Assembly (NCBI GenBank): GCA_030549495.1
Contig: JAUIRK010000105.1
Span: 434,001-498,000 of the forward strand
Length of the DNA stretch: 64,000 bases
DNA from: Nectonema munidae
Taxonomy: Eukaryota > Nematomorpha > Nectonematoida > Nectonematidae
Direction: 5' to 3'
Part shown: piece by piece, positions 1-12,541 of the stretch
Layout: each line of letters starts with the position of its first letter
How positions within the stretch are numbered: position 1 is the stretch's first letter
The notes under the pieces: model-generated
The model's input: the letters and a program-made list of their open reading frames with translations, nothing else
What the model was told of the DNA's origin: nothing
Database searches by the model: none
Made by a program: the position numbers and the translations under genes

Positions 1-1540
1 TAGGTTTAAGCGCCCATTGTTCGCTTTCACCTCTAGATCATTTGGTTGAAACAACCCCGCCGCGAGAAGGCAGATCTAGAGATTTACTGCTAGAGGCTAT
101 TTGAGGAGAACAAGAGCTTATACTTATTCCCAGCCTCGGTGTTAGCAGCATTGGAGCCTTTATGCAATTTAATTGGAGCCTTTTTATAATTTAAGTGTAA
201 TAAATTATGAATAGTAAAAATAGTCATAAACCATCTACTTTTAAAATATTTAAATAAAAATCTTATGGGTAGAGTGACATATATTGATTGATCTATGAAT
301 AATGTTTTTAAATTGAATATGCCAAACTAGCGTTAATAAAAATAAGTTTTAGGTTTCCCGTTTCAACGCTGTAATTGTTATTTTTTCTCATTACAGAAAA
401 CTGGGAGAATGCTTCCAACGACGATTTTCGTGTTCACGCACGGACTCTGCTAGGTAGTAGATCATTTATTAGAGTAGATCAGAGAACATTCCTTCATAGA
501 ACATTTGTCTTCACATCGACCCCCACCCCACATAGAAATGTTTCATAAAAGCATTAATCAATGTCAACAATTAAGAGAGAAATAGAAAACCAAAAATGTT
601 TCATATTTCCTACACTATACAATGTGCTATGCTATGTTTTAAAAGAAAAAGGAGATTTATTACTACTATGAAGTAAAAAAAAGCATAGAACAATTTGGTA
701 AGTTTTTCTATCTTATCGACGCATAAACATCTGTTATGGACCCCCAGGGGTCGGTATCGACCACTTTGCCGACCCCTGGTGTAGATGATTTGGAGACAAT
801 TTTACGCAAGTAAGATCTAGAACTGTTTTGGTTGCTAGAAATTACTAAATGGATTTACGAGCAGTAGAGAGTTGATAGGGCATTGATTGATACGCAAAGA
901 AAAGTAGTGACCAAAACATCATAACAAGGATTTATATAAGACCAATTTTTTCAAACTTTCTTTTGATTTTAGTATTTTCTTTATTCAATAAAATAGTGAT
1001 TACAAAGGTTTTTTATTTCTTATCAAAAATTTGCAATCGCTTTAAAGCCTATTTTTTCTATTGTTTTTCTTTTGAAGTATTTTAAAGCTACTCTTTATGC
1101 CTCAATCTAAAAGAGCATTTAAACTTAAAGCCATGGAGCATGTAATATTTTACAAACATTTAGATGGGAAAGTGTAATGTATTAAATAAAGTGAAGAACA
1201 TGCTATTTCAACAAAGTGAAATAAGAAGAGGATGTAGCTTTGTATAAGAAACGTAAAGAAGTTTTCTTATTTTGAAAGGTTCTTCTCGAAAAAAGAGCAT
1301 ATTTAGTAATATAAAATGCCTAGATCAAAAATGCATTTGAGAAAAGGAAACAGTTCAAACCAGAATTTATCACTTCTTTTCAAGCCACAATCCCTTATAA
1401 AGTGCATAAAATTATTTTGGAGAAGTAGTACATTTATCAATAATGAGATCAGTGTTAACAATCATTTAGATATAAAAGAACATTATGTTAAAAACTATGA
1501 TTTATCAACGGGATAAATGAAACAATCAGATTCATTTTAA
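1..1540. other. Left-edge intergenic stretch, mostly unassigned
   Basis: Apart from the candidate exon at 397-451 I recognise nothing here. An 11-bp inverted repeat (CCAGGGGTCGG and its complement) at about 745-780 resembles the end of a hAT-type element, but no partner end or target duplication was found. The short ORF at 1316-1516 has no recognisable domain. Confidence 0.4.
397..451 (+). CDS. Candidate internal exon of an unidentified gene
   Basis: A pyrimidine-rich tract ending in TTACAG precedes this segment and GTAGTAG follows it. In one frame it reads ENWENASNDDFRVHARTLL (the leading E uses the acceptor G, so the exon itself starts within that codon), which looks more protein-like than the surroundings. 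I do not recognise the family and no neighbouring exon was found, so the gene may lie mostly left of the window. It could equally be chance or part of an old repeat. Confidence 0.25.
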
Positions 1541-1658
1541 CCCGTTAACGCCCATGTCGACTTTACAAAAATAAAATCGTCTGCGTTAATCAAAGCTCTT
1601 TAATACAAATCTTCTGCTTTACATTAGATATCGTTTGATTATTCTGGTCGTTAAAGGG
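1541..1658. mobile_element. TTAA-flanked MITE, diverged copy (118 bp)
   Basis: The element starts CCCGTTAACG and ends GGTCGTTAAAGGG, and both sides carry TTAA. It shares the internal words ATCGTCTGCG, TCTTCTGCTTT and ATATCGT with the ~130-bp family seen at 23.15-23.54, 53.2 and 62.6 kb. TTAA duplications and CCC termini are typical of piggyBac-superfamily elements. This copy is more diverged than the others. Confidence 0.75.
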
Positions 1659-1850
1659 TTAATCAAATACATACAACGAAAGGCTCAATAACATAGCCCT
1701 TCGGCCAAGATATATAACGTTTAAAGATAGATGATCACTCGATCTGAAGCAAAATATGAATGAACTGGAGGGACGCAAATGTGAGTTCTTGCATCAAAGG
1801 GAATCCTTTCTTAAAGAAGAGGCATTAAGAAAAAGAAAAAAAGGATGATA

Positions 1851-1856
1851 TTTATT
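1851..1856 (-). terminator. Polyadenylation signal of NDUFA13
   Basis: AATAAA on the minus strand, about 57 nt past the NDUFA13 stop codon. Confidence 0.6.
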
Positions 1857-1912
1857 TTGAAAAGAAACTTTTGTCAGTCCAAAGAATAGAATAGAATACG
1901 CGTTTAGCGTGA

Positions 1913-4900
1913 TTAATGCTTGACACAATGAACTACTCGCTTGTACCGTTCTTTGTCGCTTGAATGCAAGTAATACTCATCTAGCTTAGGTCCATACCAG
2001 ACATCATCAGGGATTGTGCGATAAAGCTTTTGACCCTTGTAAGATCCAACCACGTAACCCTCAACATCCTTCATAACTTCTTTTTCGCGTTCAAAGTTAC
2101 GTCGCATAATCTTCAAGTACCTAGATCAAATAAAAAGATGACATTGATTTCTTCCACTTTTAGAAAAGTGTTCTTATCAATAAGGTCCAATTTGGACCGC
2201 CTGTGACAAAATACCAATTATAAATTTGGAATTCTGACACTAGAACCCAAGATCATCAAGCAGCAATGCTGGATTCTACTCTTATTGCAATAGCAATCAA
2301 AAGTCAAGTTTTGCGATATGGACAGCATAAAGTCATTCAGTATGTTTTTTAAATTGTTAAGTCTTATTTTTACTGTCTTTTTTTACAAATTAATTCTGTG
2401 TATTATACAATTTTCACAAAAAGAAAAAAAACCTGGAAAATAGAGTAATTTTGAGGGTGAAAAGATGTTTCTAATCCTATTATAAGTTTATGCGATTTAA
2501 GCATTTTGTAACTGTTTATAAGAAAAGTATATCTATTTTGTACAAAGCAACGCCTTTTTGATCCTTAACGAAAATATGAGAGTTTAAACTTGATTACTTT
2601 TTCTTCAGATTAATACATTTTATCAAAGTGAAGCTCAATCTATTATCATATACACAAGATTAACAAAAAACTTTTTCACGCAAGCCTTGAAACATACCCA
2701 TACTTGCAAGTGCATCCAGATACAGTTACTAGCCGGGTTGAAGAGTCGGATTGCATAAGGTCCGAATCCGTTTACTAGTACCCTTAGAAATCCGACTCGC
2801 AACTGAAGCCTTCGACTCCGCATCCCTGGTTACTGGACTAAGGTAACAAAAGATAATGCTGAGAATCATGTGAGACTTGAAACGAGAGCAATGGAAAACT
2901 GGGAAACGTAAAAGGTGTGCTTGGAATAGATCACGTTATTGAAAAACAAGAGGGTATACGTTTGCGGCATATTTTCAGATTATGAGATGATCAAGTATCA
3001 TTTTCGTATTCATCATCACTTTCAATGAAACATCATTTTATTTTCCAAAATTTGATTTACCACAAAAAATAAAATGGTTTACACTTTACAGTCAAATTGA
3101 AGCAGTAAGTGTTAGAATATCAACTGGCCTAAGTAGTACCTACCGTGCTATAACATAAATATAAGGTGTTATATAGGTTATAAACATTCTGCATAAGTTT
3201 ACTTCATACTAGTAAAGAATGCTTGTGTGTTTTCTATAGTGCATGCCAGATTCAGTAAAATAGGCGTAACCCTGGAAGTTAGAAAACAGAGAATTACTTT
3301 ATTTGAATGTACTAAAATTGGGGCAGATAACTTTTGCAGGTTTCAATTTTTGAAAATATATTTTAAAGATGACGTTATAGTCATGATTGATAAAAAAAAA
3401 TCGCTGAATAATCTAAAGTTAACTTTTCTAGCACTCGAAGTAAAATAACTTTTAGAGGATATTAGAAATCGATTTTTGAGATGTTGTATTATTTTAGTCA
3501 AATTTATGAGATAAAGTTGCTTCTCTAAAACTTAGTATATAGAAATTAGTGTAGTTCTATTTTTAATCAAACTTGAGAGGTAGCATTGAACGCTCTAATA
3601 CTTCTTTATATTCGACTATACCTAGAGATCATTAGAAATAGATTTTTTTTAATTCCTTTAAGAATTTTTACCAGTTGTGTCCCGATTTTATGTCAAATCA
3701 AAAATGGAGAAAACTGCGTTTAAAAAAGAAACAGAATTTTAAAACATTGTGGCCCATTTAATAAATTTTATTGCCTGCAAAAATTGAAATTAAAATGCAA
3801 AAATTCATAGGCTTCAAAAACTTCTTCAGCTGCCGTCGTTTTACGACGCATGTGTAGTACATAAGATAAGAGTGTTAGGGAAAGAAGCATACTCGCGATC
3901 CCATTCAGCAATCACAAGCGGTAACAGCGCGTTTCTTGAGTCATGATTGTCCAAGTGGTCACAACTTTGAAAAATAGAATGAAAATATATCAACAGACGT
4001 TGTTTTGTTTAAGTATGCTCATGAATAGGCATCATCGTATTCCCGAAAAATGTCGATAAAAATCAAACTTTAAAGGTGATAATAATGAATTTTGCACCAA
4101 AATAAAACCAGTTGCAAATATTTAATTACCATCAACCTTCTTAAATTAAATATAAAATCTAAACAAAATATCGTACTTCTATCCAACTATGAAGGTTGAA
4201 TTGGAGTAAAGAAAAATGGTTCCTGCAGACGCAATGGTTCAAACCTTTTTACAACGGCGGCCTATTTGTTCAATTTTGCAAATTTTGCAACACTACATGA
4301 TACATTACATTACTAAAAATATAATAGATATGAAAATAAAACAAAAGAAAAAAGATGAACCATGAAAATGTATAAGTTGAGATTACAAAAAATACAACTG
4401 TATTAAATCAGGGATTTAATCTAATTTTGGGAAAATTAAAAACTATCTACCCTTATAAACGGATTATCAACCACAGTCGACTTTCCAAAAATCAGAATCT
4501 TCTGCGTTTATTAGTGCTTTTTAATACAAATCTTCTGCTTTATGCTTGATGTCGTCGGATTATTCTGGTCGTTAAGGGATTAAGACCGATGCGTATTTGT
4601 AAAATAAAGAACAATGGGAATTTTTTATTTTATTATAAAATATAATGCTTACTGCAATTATAGTAAAAATATTCAAAGCTGAAAAATAATAATTTAAGCC
4701 AATAAGGAGTAATACATCAAATGCAGAAATGCGTATTTTTAGCGCCCAAATCTTTTGGCCCCTATGTGCCGCCGCACACCGGTTGGGAACGAGTGATCAA
4801 GAGGACATTATACTCTAAAACCACAAGTTGACGATGACTATTTTTTTAATTAAAAATTCCAATTTTAAAATGAGAACCATGAACGACCTTGCGATACCTT

Positions 4901-7900
4901 GTTCCAAATTCTTCAATTATTTTTCGAAACATATTTTTTCATTAATAAATAAACAAAGTAACCATTTTATGTTTAGCAAGGTCTATTCTTGAATGCGCTT
5001 TTCTTGTTTGTATCATTTTTTCTTTCATATAGAGAATTAGTAGATTTATCTAAGATAGTGGTTTTAACTAGAACAAGGTTAGGAACAAGTTAAAAACTTC
5101 AAATCTTTGGCTGTTAAAAGCTTAATAGAGAGTGAATTTTTCATATGACTGCGAAATAGATAGAAGGTAAAATAAGTAATAGTGTTAAAAGTTTGGTGAG
5201 TTCATATTTATTAAAGTGGAATTTTATGTCATTTTTAGATCTTTTGCCACTTGTCCAAAAGGTTTATAATGTACTTATTATCATTTGTGTTACGTATAAG
5301 AATATAGAAAAATCTTGATGTTCAAAGACTTGGTCGATTTGTTAAAAATATAAAGCCTCAATCGGATTCGTGTATTTTTCAAGAAGGGACATCGCACAAA
5401 ACTTTTGCATCGTGCCATCCCATTTCCTAGTATAGAATTAATATATATATATATATATATGTGTTAGCATCTAACCTGGTTCATTCCATCGTTAGTTCTA
5501 ACGTATCCCTTTTCTACGATGAAATAAAATTAGGATAGAATCGGAAAAAGACATATAGTCAATAATCTGGAAAACATGCAGATAAAATGGTTTAGTCGGA
5601 TATTAATACGAATTTAGTACAAAAAATAAAACAGGAAGTTAAATCTGCTTTTAGAAAAAAATATATATAAGCAAAATAGTTGATGTCAAATTGTAAAGAA
5701 AATTTTGTCTCTAGCTCACAATTGGCCTTCAAACTTATCTTTAATTACAATTATGGACACATAAAGGAAAAGTTGTTCTTGCTATATCAAAATAATGTCC
5801 ACCCGTTGAAAAGGTTCGCGACATAAAAATGATGATTAAAGTTGTACTTTTATTATTTTAGGTAATAGAACATTATTCATCAGAAGAGCAAGTCTCTGCA
5901 TGCATCTATAAACATTAGAGGGATACAGCTCGTTTCCACGGGTTTCATGAAAGAAGGATTTTTTTGATACTTGCAATGGTATTTATTTTATGAAACAAAA
6001 AGATATAAAACATTTTCAAAACACTCAATAGTTAAGTAATGCAAAATATCAAGTTTGGAAATTGAATGTCTTCTAGAATTAGCCAGAGCTGTAGACCCGT
6101 TCAGGCTTCAAACTCTTTCTAGTGCTTCCCTTCAGTACGGTCCTCTCTTGCAACGGACTGGTTCCGTCTAGTCTAAATAAATGTAAGTTTGGGTTTGTCC
6201 AGTTTTTGATTCAGTCCAGTTGAATAATCGTAATATACATAACGAGCGATATTAACAGGTTAATTGCAAAAATCATGATTCTGCATATAATGGCAACATT
6301 ATTGGAATCATTTGGAAAAAGAATCATTTATAAGTATAGTGATATGAAGAGAAATTATTTCTAGGAATGATAATAAATTATGCAGATATATGCGTTTAAA
6401 TAAATAAAACGATAGCATTTTTGAAGACTAAAACTTTTTTATTCTAACAGTGTAACCCATAATTATATTCGAAGATGCTTCATTTTTAAATTAATGTGTG
6501 ATGAAATGAGAGCCTGTCTTCATTATCCAAAAATTACAGCAGAAAAAGTTATGTAATTAGACTTGCTTGTAACAGTTTCAGAAGCGGTTTTAACTTACGA
6601 TTCATTTCCCATCCCTTACAACAGTGCAAAAATAATAGTCAAAAAATATTGCGGTGCTGCAAGACTGGCTCTAGACCAGTGGTTCCCAACCTTTTTATCC
6701 GGTTCCCCCTTTTCCAGTCACTTTTTTACCTGTGGACCCCTACAACTGAATAGTTTGAGCCAACAAAATTAATCAAATATTTTTATGCAAAGATGATTGT
6801 AGTCATCTGATTAAATCGTATGCTTATTCATATGAAATCAGAGAAATTGTAAAGCCTGACATAAAATGTGAATAAAATTTTTATCCAATTAAAATATAAA
6901 TTTTTCAAAAATATTGTAACTAATAAAAAGGATATATAAACATTCAAAATATGAAACTTTAAAAAGGGAAGAAAATATTTATTTAAAAAAGCTCTAAATA
7001 TAAATATTTATATTGATTTGGAAAATAGAAGTATATTAAAGGAGATTCAGCATAAGTAGTTTGAAGTAGAATTTCCATGGACCCTTTGAAATTCTTCCAT
7101 GGACCCCCGGTTGGGAACCACTGCTCTAGACTATTTCTCTACTCAAACGACCAGTATTCTATGTGAAAAACATTTTTCGAAAGTGCAAACTCAATCAGAA
7201 AAAAAAGGTTTGAATGGTTGAACCATCGAATTTTCGGTGCTTTGTCGTGATAGGCTGTGTAATGGGTTGCTGAACAAAAAAAATTTTTTAGTCTAAATAA
7301 ATTGAAGCTCATTTTGATCAAGGATATTCATTGCAAGATGATGCAGATGAATGATGCGTAGAAATAGATGATTAATCTTTATAAAGTAAGATTTAAGACG
7401 CCTTTTTTCTTCATGTGATTGATAGTTCCTCTAAATCTAAAGTAAATATGAGTGCTTTTTACGATATGATGTAAATTTGGTAAAGAAATATTTATTTTAT
7501 TCAATCTTTATTAAGGACTAGATAAAGACCCATTCTGTTCGGTTAGTTTCGGTCTTTAAAAGTAATCCGCTCTGATCTGACGTTCTGGCTCAGATCGGAG
7601 TGTAGGCAGGTCAAGCCAGATAAAATAATGACAAAGCTTAGCTGCTAGATATTCGCACTTCTCGAAATGGAATCGCGTAATCAATTATGACGAAGAAGTA
7701 AAATCAGGAATGTTTTAACGGTTCCCAAACGTTGGCTCAAGGGAAGCAATAGGTTAATTCTGCTTTCTACACATATTATAGATTTATCTATAATACAGTA
7801 TATAGCCCATTATAATTCGTATGTACAGGCACGCACGACGAGAGGAGCAGATAACCACGCCCCTAAATTTTCCAGATTAATAACAATTCTAACAAAATTT

Positions 7901-10900
7901 TGAAAATATATAATTACAATTGTTTTATCAACTTAGAATATCTAATTTACAGAGAAAGAGAAGATAGGATTGAAATTTGAGCACTCTGACCGTAATCTTT
8001 TTAGATTTAGCATCCCGTGAAAATTTTTCTGGTTACGCGCTGTGTATATAATTGCCATATAACAAGTTTATATCCTCACTACTTCATTGCAAAAGTAAAA
8101 AAGAGAAGGAACTCACAATGTTAGCCTTTGCCCCCTTTTGTAGAGAATATATCCGACTGATGTCATCGTACAATACATTGCTATCCATTTCCATCCTAGA
8201 GACAAAAGAAAAGACAAAGTTGTAGCAAAATAAGAAGAGCTATGCTTTTGAGGGCTAGGGTTAGGTTTTATCAGGGAGAGGGGGGGGGGGGACAATATTT
8301 ATTTTTTTGCGAAACTCTTATTCACGTGCTATGGAAGTCGAATCCGGAATGGACATCACCACTCACCATAGTTGAAAGATATATGCAACATTAAAATTTT
8401 ATATAAAAACTTATCTGAGAAAAATAGGGGAGGGGGCACTTTACGGCCCCAGCACTTGAGCGAACAAATTTAGGCCAGCTATTTTTCATTGAAAGTTAAA
8501 AGTGCAAATAATAATTATTTATGGGTTCAGAAAGAAACATAAGAAATTAAATACTAATCTAATTTTATATACCTAAAGGACACCCATAAATAATTGTATA
8601 AATGAAGTAGGAATTAGATGGGCATCGGTTTAATCGCCTTTTTTTGCTTGATCGATATCGATAAATTTTTTATTGTTCACCGATTTAATCAGTTGAATCA
8701 ATAGACAAATTAACGCATTAATAAGCAGCCTTCAACTAACAAATTTCAAATTCATATATTACTAGTTTCCTAGATATATAGCTTTATTTCAAAATTAAAA
8801 ACCTCTCAAATATTAAAATGTTTATTTGACACTGAAATTAAAAAACATAACTAAAAAGTTATGTTGTCACAAATGTGTACATATCATTTTATCCAAAAAA
8901 AAACAATATCTATCGTTTATTATAAACTTAAAACATTTTTTAAATATAAGTTATTATAAATATCAGCAATTATTAAAAAAAAAGAGCTAATTTGAAACAA
9001 AACAAAAGAAATATTATTTTTCTTGCTTTGCCTGAAAAGCGTTAAAACCATGGTTAGGATTTCTAAGAATACCAGGAGTCGGAATTTTTTATCTGACAAA
9101 AAAGCTTCAAGAGGATCTCACTCCTGGAATGTTCTTGAAAGAGTAGAAAATGTTAGAGCATTCCTTATCCAGGGGTGGTGGTTTCCCTGCAAAAAGAATG
9201 TGTGAGTCAATGCGTCAAGGAAAAGTACAACTTCTTAATAATAAAATTCAATTCGTTGAAATATACGAAGACTCAATGAATAGAGTGTTGTTATCTGAAA
9301 CACAGAAAGATGAAGCAAAATCAGCACTTTGTGAATCTACTGAAGCATCTACTGAAGAGGGAACATGCGATGAAGAGGATTTTGAAAAGTTACTAGATCA
9401 AGAAGATCATAAAGCAAGGTCAAAGCGGCATAAACTAGAGGAAAGAGCTAAAACTCCACCTTCAGTGAATAAGATTTAGCAAGTTTCCAGCTAGACTTCC
9501 ATGCTGCATTACAGCAAGTAGAACAAATAGATAGAAAGTCAAAGTTGAATGTTCATTGAGATAGTGAAAGAGTGTGCTCTGTTGACAGCAGCACTTCCTC
9601 CAACACAAGTGAGCGCTGAACATTTCATCAAAAACAATGATATATGTACACAAGTTTTTAAAAATTCCAAATTATTGTGTGAGTGAAATTGAAAACTTCT
9701 TATCCATTGGATGACGACTCTGTTATATTCATTTATACTATACACATGAAAAAAGTCTAACACAAATACGATGATATACTTACTCAAATGGCAATGATAT
9801 ATTCCGTCTTTATTATTGTGAAAGAAACCGAAATTTTCATCAATGACAAAGTAAAATAAATATCTACAAATAGTAAAGTTAGAAACACGCGGATATATAT
9901 TTGTTTATATTCTTGCCACTAACGAGTAATATTTGATGACTTTGAAGGAACAAATCTTTATTCTCTGCCAGTAAGAATAAAAGTGAAATGTGTTTCACTT
10001 ATTTGTTTATCTAGTATTTTATATAAAGCTTTATTTATGCCATACTAATGGCTCCGGGGCTTTGCGAAGCTCATAATATATGGTACCAATTCACATGTAG
10101 ACTTTCATGACAACATAACTAAAAAGTTATGTCAAAAACAATAATCATATTGAACCCCCAAAATTTTTTTTCAAAAATTAACATTTATTTATTAGGTAAA
10201 AAAAACTTTACTCTTTCTCAATAATTTTTGGGAAAGTAAGAAGAGCTAAATAATAAAGCTTTTTTTCTCATATGTAAAGGGCCATCAAGTCATTGTGCTT
10301 TAAAATATCAATAATTATATTCAAAACAAAATTAAACTTGTAGTAAAAATACTGTTTATAGTTTATACATTTTAAGTTGGAAAAAAGGATATTATTCAGT
10401 TTTTCATAATAAATTTTTGATGAAAAAGAATAACTTTTAAGTTACGATGTCATTAATGGAACAAAGTTACAAAGAGTGAAAGAACATTTGTATTTTACGC
10501 ATAGCTACTTCATTCTCTCCTTTTTCTCTTCATTGATTCTTTGACCTTTTTGTTGCTCAACTCTTTTTAATAAAAGCTGATTTTTGCTCACAAATGATGT
10601 AAACGAATATATACTAAATTCATAAATGAATTATGGATCATTCACAAATAACATCAACCAATTTTGACCGCTTTTCTCAACTTTTGAATACCAATATTTC
10701 TACTTTTTATAACATAGTATGTCAATTTAGTTGTGGTGGAGACGTTTTAGAAATTAGAAGAAACACGAAAGAAGGGCTCATGTTTTTACATTAAAATTAT
10801 ATATCTAATTTTTTATTGAAGTTTTTTATTTTAAAAAAAATGTTATTTTAATAGAGACTTTGATTATGATATTTTAGTTATTAATACAAAATAATTTAAT

Positions 10901-11523
10901 AAAATTTTTTACTAACGGTATTGCCATTGATTAAGCATTGGTATCCACATTTAAAAATATAATTGGTATCGGTGAAAAATTGAGATCAGCTCATCACTGA
11001 ATTGTAATGAGCAATATTTTGGGGACAGAAAAAAACTTATAAGATATTTGTAGTTGTTCATTGAAATTTCCTGCTGGTGCAAAAATATAAGCAAGGAAGG
11101 CTGGATACTTGATCGAACCCGAGACCTTCTGGCATTGAAGCCAAGTATTGAGGAGTTTTCGAATCTTACTCACAAGTTAATAACAATAATAATATGTAAA
11201 AATATAACAATATAACTGAGAAAAGTAGCATATCGGATATTACTATATAGTATATATAAGGTTAATCAAAAATATAAGCCATGCACGGTTCAAGAAAGGT
11301 GCCTAAAATAGATTTAAGTTTTTCCACATAATTATAATAAGCACTGATTCTTTAAAATAAATTAATAGCAAAAATTGTGATTTAGAATGTTTTCAAAATT
11401 ACGCGTTTTATGTAAAATTAAGAAAAATATACGTGCAATGACAGGGCTCCTTTCAGCCATATGAACATTTATAGGAGCGTATCCTCCAATAGGAGGCATA
11501 TCTTGTTTGAAATGACTACTCAT
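1913..11523 (-). CDS. NDUFA13: NADH dehydrogenase 1 alpha subcomplex subunit 13 (GRIM-19)
   Basis: Accessory subunit of mitochondrial respiratory complex I, a single-pass inner-membrane protein. The four coding exons on the minus strand are 11523-11433, 8195-8117, 3964-3893 and 2120-1913. Their phases (1, 2, 2) join into exactly 150 codons (149 aa; the human protein is 144). The start is fixed by MSSHFKQDMPPIGGYAPI, which carries the family DMPPxGGYxP signature. Exon 2 encodes the membrane helix (WKWIAMYCTMTSVGYILYKR), exon 3 the SRNALLPLVIAEWDRE segment (compare ARIALLPLLQAE in human), and exon 4 the YLKIMRRN...MKDVEGYVVG C-terminus. Donors are GTATAT, GTGAGT and GTATGC, and all acceptors are AG. 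The 450-nt CDS is spread over 9.6 kb because the introns hold repeats: a hAT MITE in the 3965-8116 intron and a decayed hAT in the 8196-11432 intron. The 5' UTR and promoter are not resolved. Confidence 0.93.
2121..3892 (-). other. NDUFA13 last intron
   Basis: AT-rich intron sequence. Repeats of the word 'gactccg/gtcgg' near 2730-2830 hint at a decayed hAT end, but no boundaries can be set. Nothing else is recognised. Confidence 0.5.
4450..4579. repeat. Degenerate copy of the TTAA-flanked MITE
   Basis: This stretch shares CAGTCGACTTTCC, TTAATACAAATCTTCTGCTT and ATTATTCTGGTCGTTAA with the copy at 1541-1658, and the order of the shared words is the same. Its outer ends are eroded. It lies inside an NDUFA13 intron. 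Confidence 0.6.
4580..6676. other. Intron sequence, no recognisable content
   Basis: Part of the NDUFA13 intron between exons 2 and 3. A short (AT)n run lies near 5440-5460. I see no coding segment or bounded repeat here. Confidence 0.5.
6677..7123. mobile_element. hAT-type MITE with 8-bp target duplication
   Basis: A 447-bp element with inverted ends CAGTGGTTCCCAACC and GGTTGGGAACCACTG. It is flanked by the exact 8-bp duplication CTCTAGAC (6669-6676 and 7124-7131), the length hAT transposases produce. Both subterminal regions also carry inverted 'TGGACCCC/TTCC' blocks. It has no transposase coding capacity and sits in an NDUFA13 intron. Its left ~185 bp recur at 59016-59200. Confidence 0.92.
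8618..10990. mobile_element. Decayed hAT element, approximate boundaries
   Basis: A hAT transposase remnant (9040-9650) lies between a left end reading GATGGGCATCGG at about 8618 and a right end whose complement begins CAGTGATGAGCTGATC at about 10990. Both resemble the CAGTGATGGGCATC type of hAT terminus. I could not find a convincing target duplication, so the limits are tentative. The element fills most of the NDUFA13 intron 8196-11432. Confidence 0.4.
9040..9655 (+). pseudogene. hAT transposase remnant, C-terminal half
   Basis: The longest open piece (9150-9479) contains an acidic stretch (EEDFEKLLDQED) followed by a basic KARSKRHKLEERAK stretch. Downstream, in broken frames, come a DRKSKL-like segment and ALLTAALPPTQVSAEHF. 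The order (acidic linker, 'DR.SKL..H', then 'LPPTQVS.E') matches the C-terminal part of ZBED-type hAT transposases just before the dimerisation motif. Frames are interrupted and the N-terminal BED finger and catalytic core were not seen. It is surely non-functional. Confidence 0.6.
11030..11185 (-). repeat. tRNA-derived SINE fragment
   Basis: The minus strand has a GTGAGTAAG A-box-like start and the B-box GGTCTCGGGTTCGATC about 50 nt later, as in RNA polymerase III SINEs. The same layout occurs at 46340-46480. The body shows no tRNA acceptor pairing, so it is not a tRNA gene. Confidence 0.5.
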
Positions 11524-12367
11524 TTTGCTAAAACTTTAAAACTATTCCATTTTAATAATGGAAGAAAACGAAAAATATAAAAAACTTCTTTTAATTTGAT
11601 ATTTAAATCATATTTACAACAAAAGGTTTTTAAACGATTAAATATTCATTAAGAAAAAAGAAGAATTAATGCTACAAATAAAGAGAGAGAGAGTGAAAAA
11701 TATATATTCAATAACAAACGATTGTTTGTATGAAAAAAACAAACATATATTTATATAAGTTACAGAAGTATTAAGTGTAAAAATCAAAATTGACCGTAAT
11801 TAGATTTTTACAATATACACATAATATACGAATGATATTGACTATTTTTTTTTTTATCATTTATCCTTTCGACAATGCGATAAGTACACAAAAAGTGAAA
11901 TTTAATACAGACAAAACATTCTGGATTGTGACAATGTTCAGATTTGTAAAAAGAAAAAAAGTAGTTTCTTACAACATTCTTAAAAACTGGTAAAGACCAA
12001 TGTAGGTTTTCAAACAGAAATTTGTATGAATTGAAGAATAAATGTGTTTTGATAATAATTGAGAGGTCAAAGCCTTTTAAACGATAGTGAATTTTGATAG
12101 GATTTTTCGAATTTCTTGTATGATAACAAACCGAGTTTTTGTAGATAATAGTTTCCAAATAAAATTCGAAAATGTCCAATTCAAGTTAAATAGTATTTTT
12201 AATTTGTAAAATAAAAAATTTGTCCTCAATATGCATTGTTGAAAGTGATTTTTTTTATTAAAAATAAATATTACATTTTCACACTCAAATTTTTGTATAT
12301 AATATTTTCGAATTTAATGTTTTTTAATTTATATTTTATTTTTTTTAAGAACTAATATAGAAATTCA

Positions 12368-12541
12368 ATGGTTGTTAAAGTGTAACTCTCCGCTTAATAG
12401 TTGAAGGTCAGGGGTTCGATCCCCAAGGCTCCCAACTCTTAACAACAAATTCACAAAAACGTGATTAACCACATCAAGCATAATGCGAGCATATAGCTTT
12501 GATATCCCTTTGTTCTTTGATATCTCCAACCAACCAACCAA
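12368..12541 (+). repeat. tRNA-derived SINE with (AACC)n tail
   Basis: It contains the B-box AGGGGTTCGATCCCC at about 12409-12424 and an upstream A-box-like GTTAAAGTGTAACTCTCC. It ends in a short CCAACCAACCAACCAAG tail at about 12527-12541. It looks like an intact-length SINE rather than a tRNA, because the 5' and 3' arms cannot form an acceptor stem. Confidence 0.6.

Noticed and set aside
8113-8295. 60-aa minus-strand ORF as a stand-alone gene
   Set aside because: Only 8117-8195 is coding, as NDUFA13 exon 2. The upstream part of the ORF is intron.
8340-8380. Small exon MLHISFNYG just upstream of NDUFA13 exon 2
   Set aside because: Its phase would fit, but it lacks the DMPPxGGY N-terminus that all NDUFA13 proteins have. 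That segment was found at 11433-11523 with matching phase.
12400-12430. tRNA gene suggested by GGTTCGATCCCC
   Set aside because: The B-box is good but no acceptor or anticodon stem can be formed, and an (AACC)n tail follows. A tRNA-derived SINE fits better. The same reasoning applies to 11030-11185 and 46340-46480.
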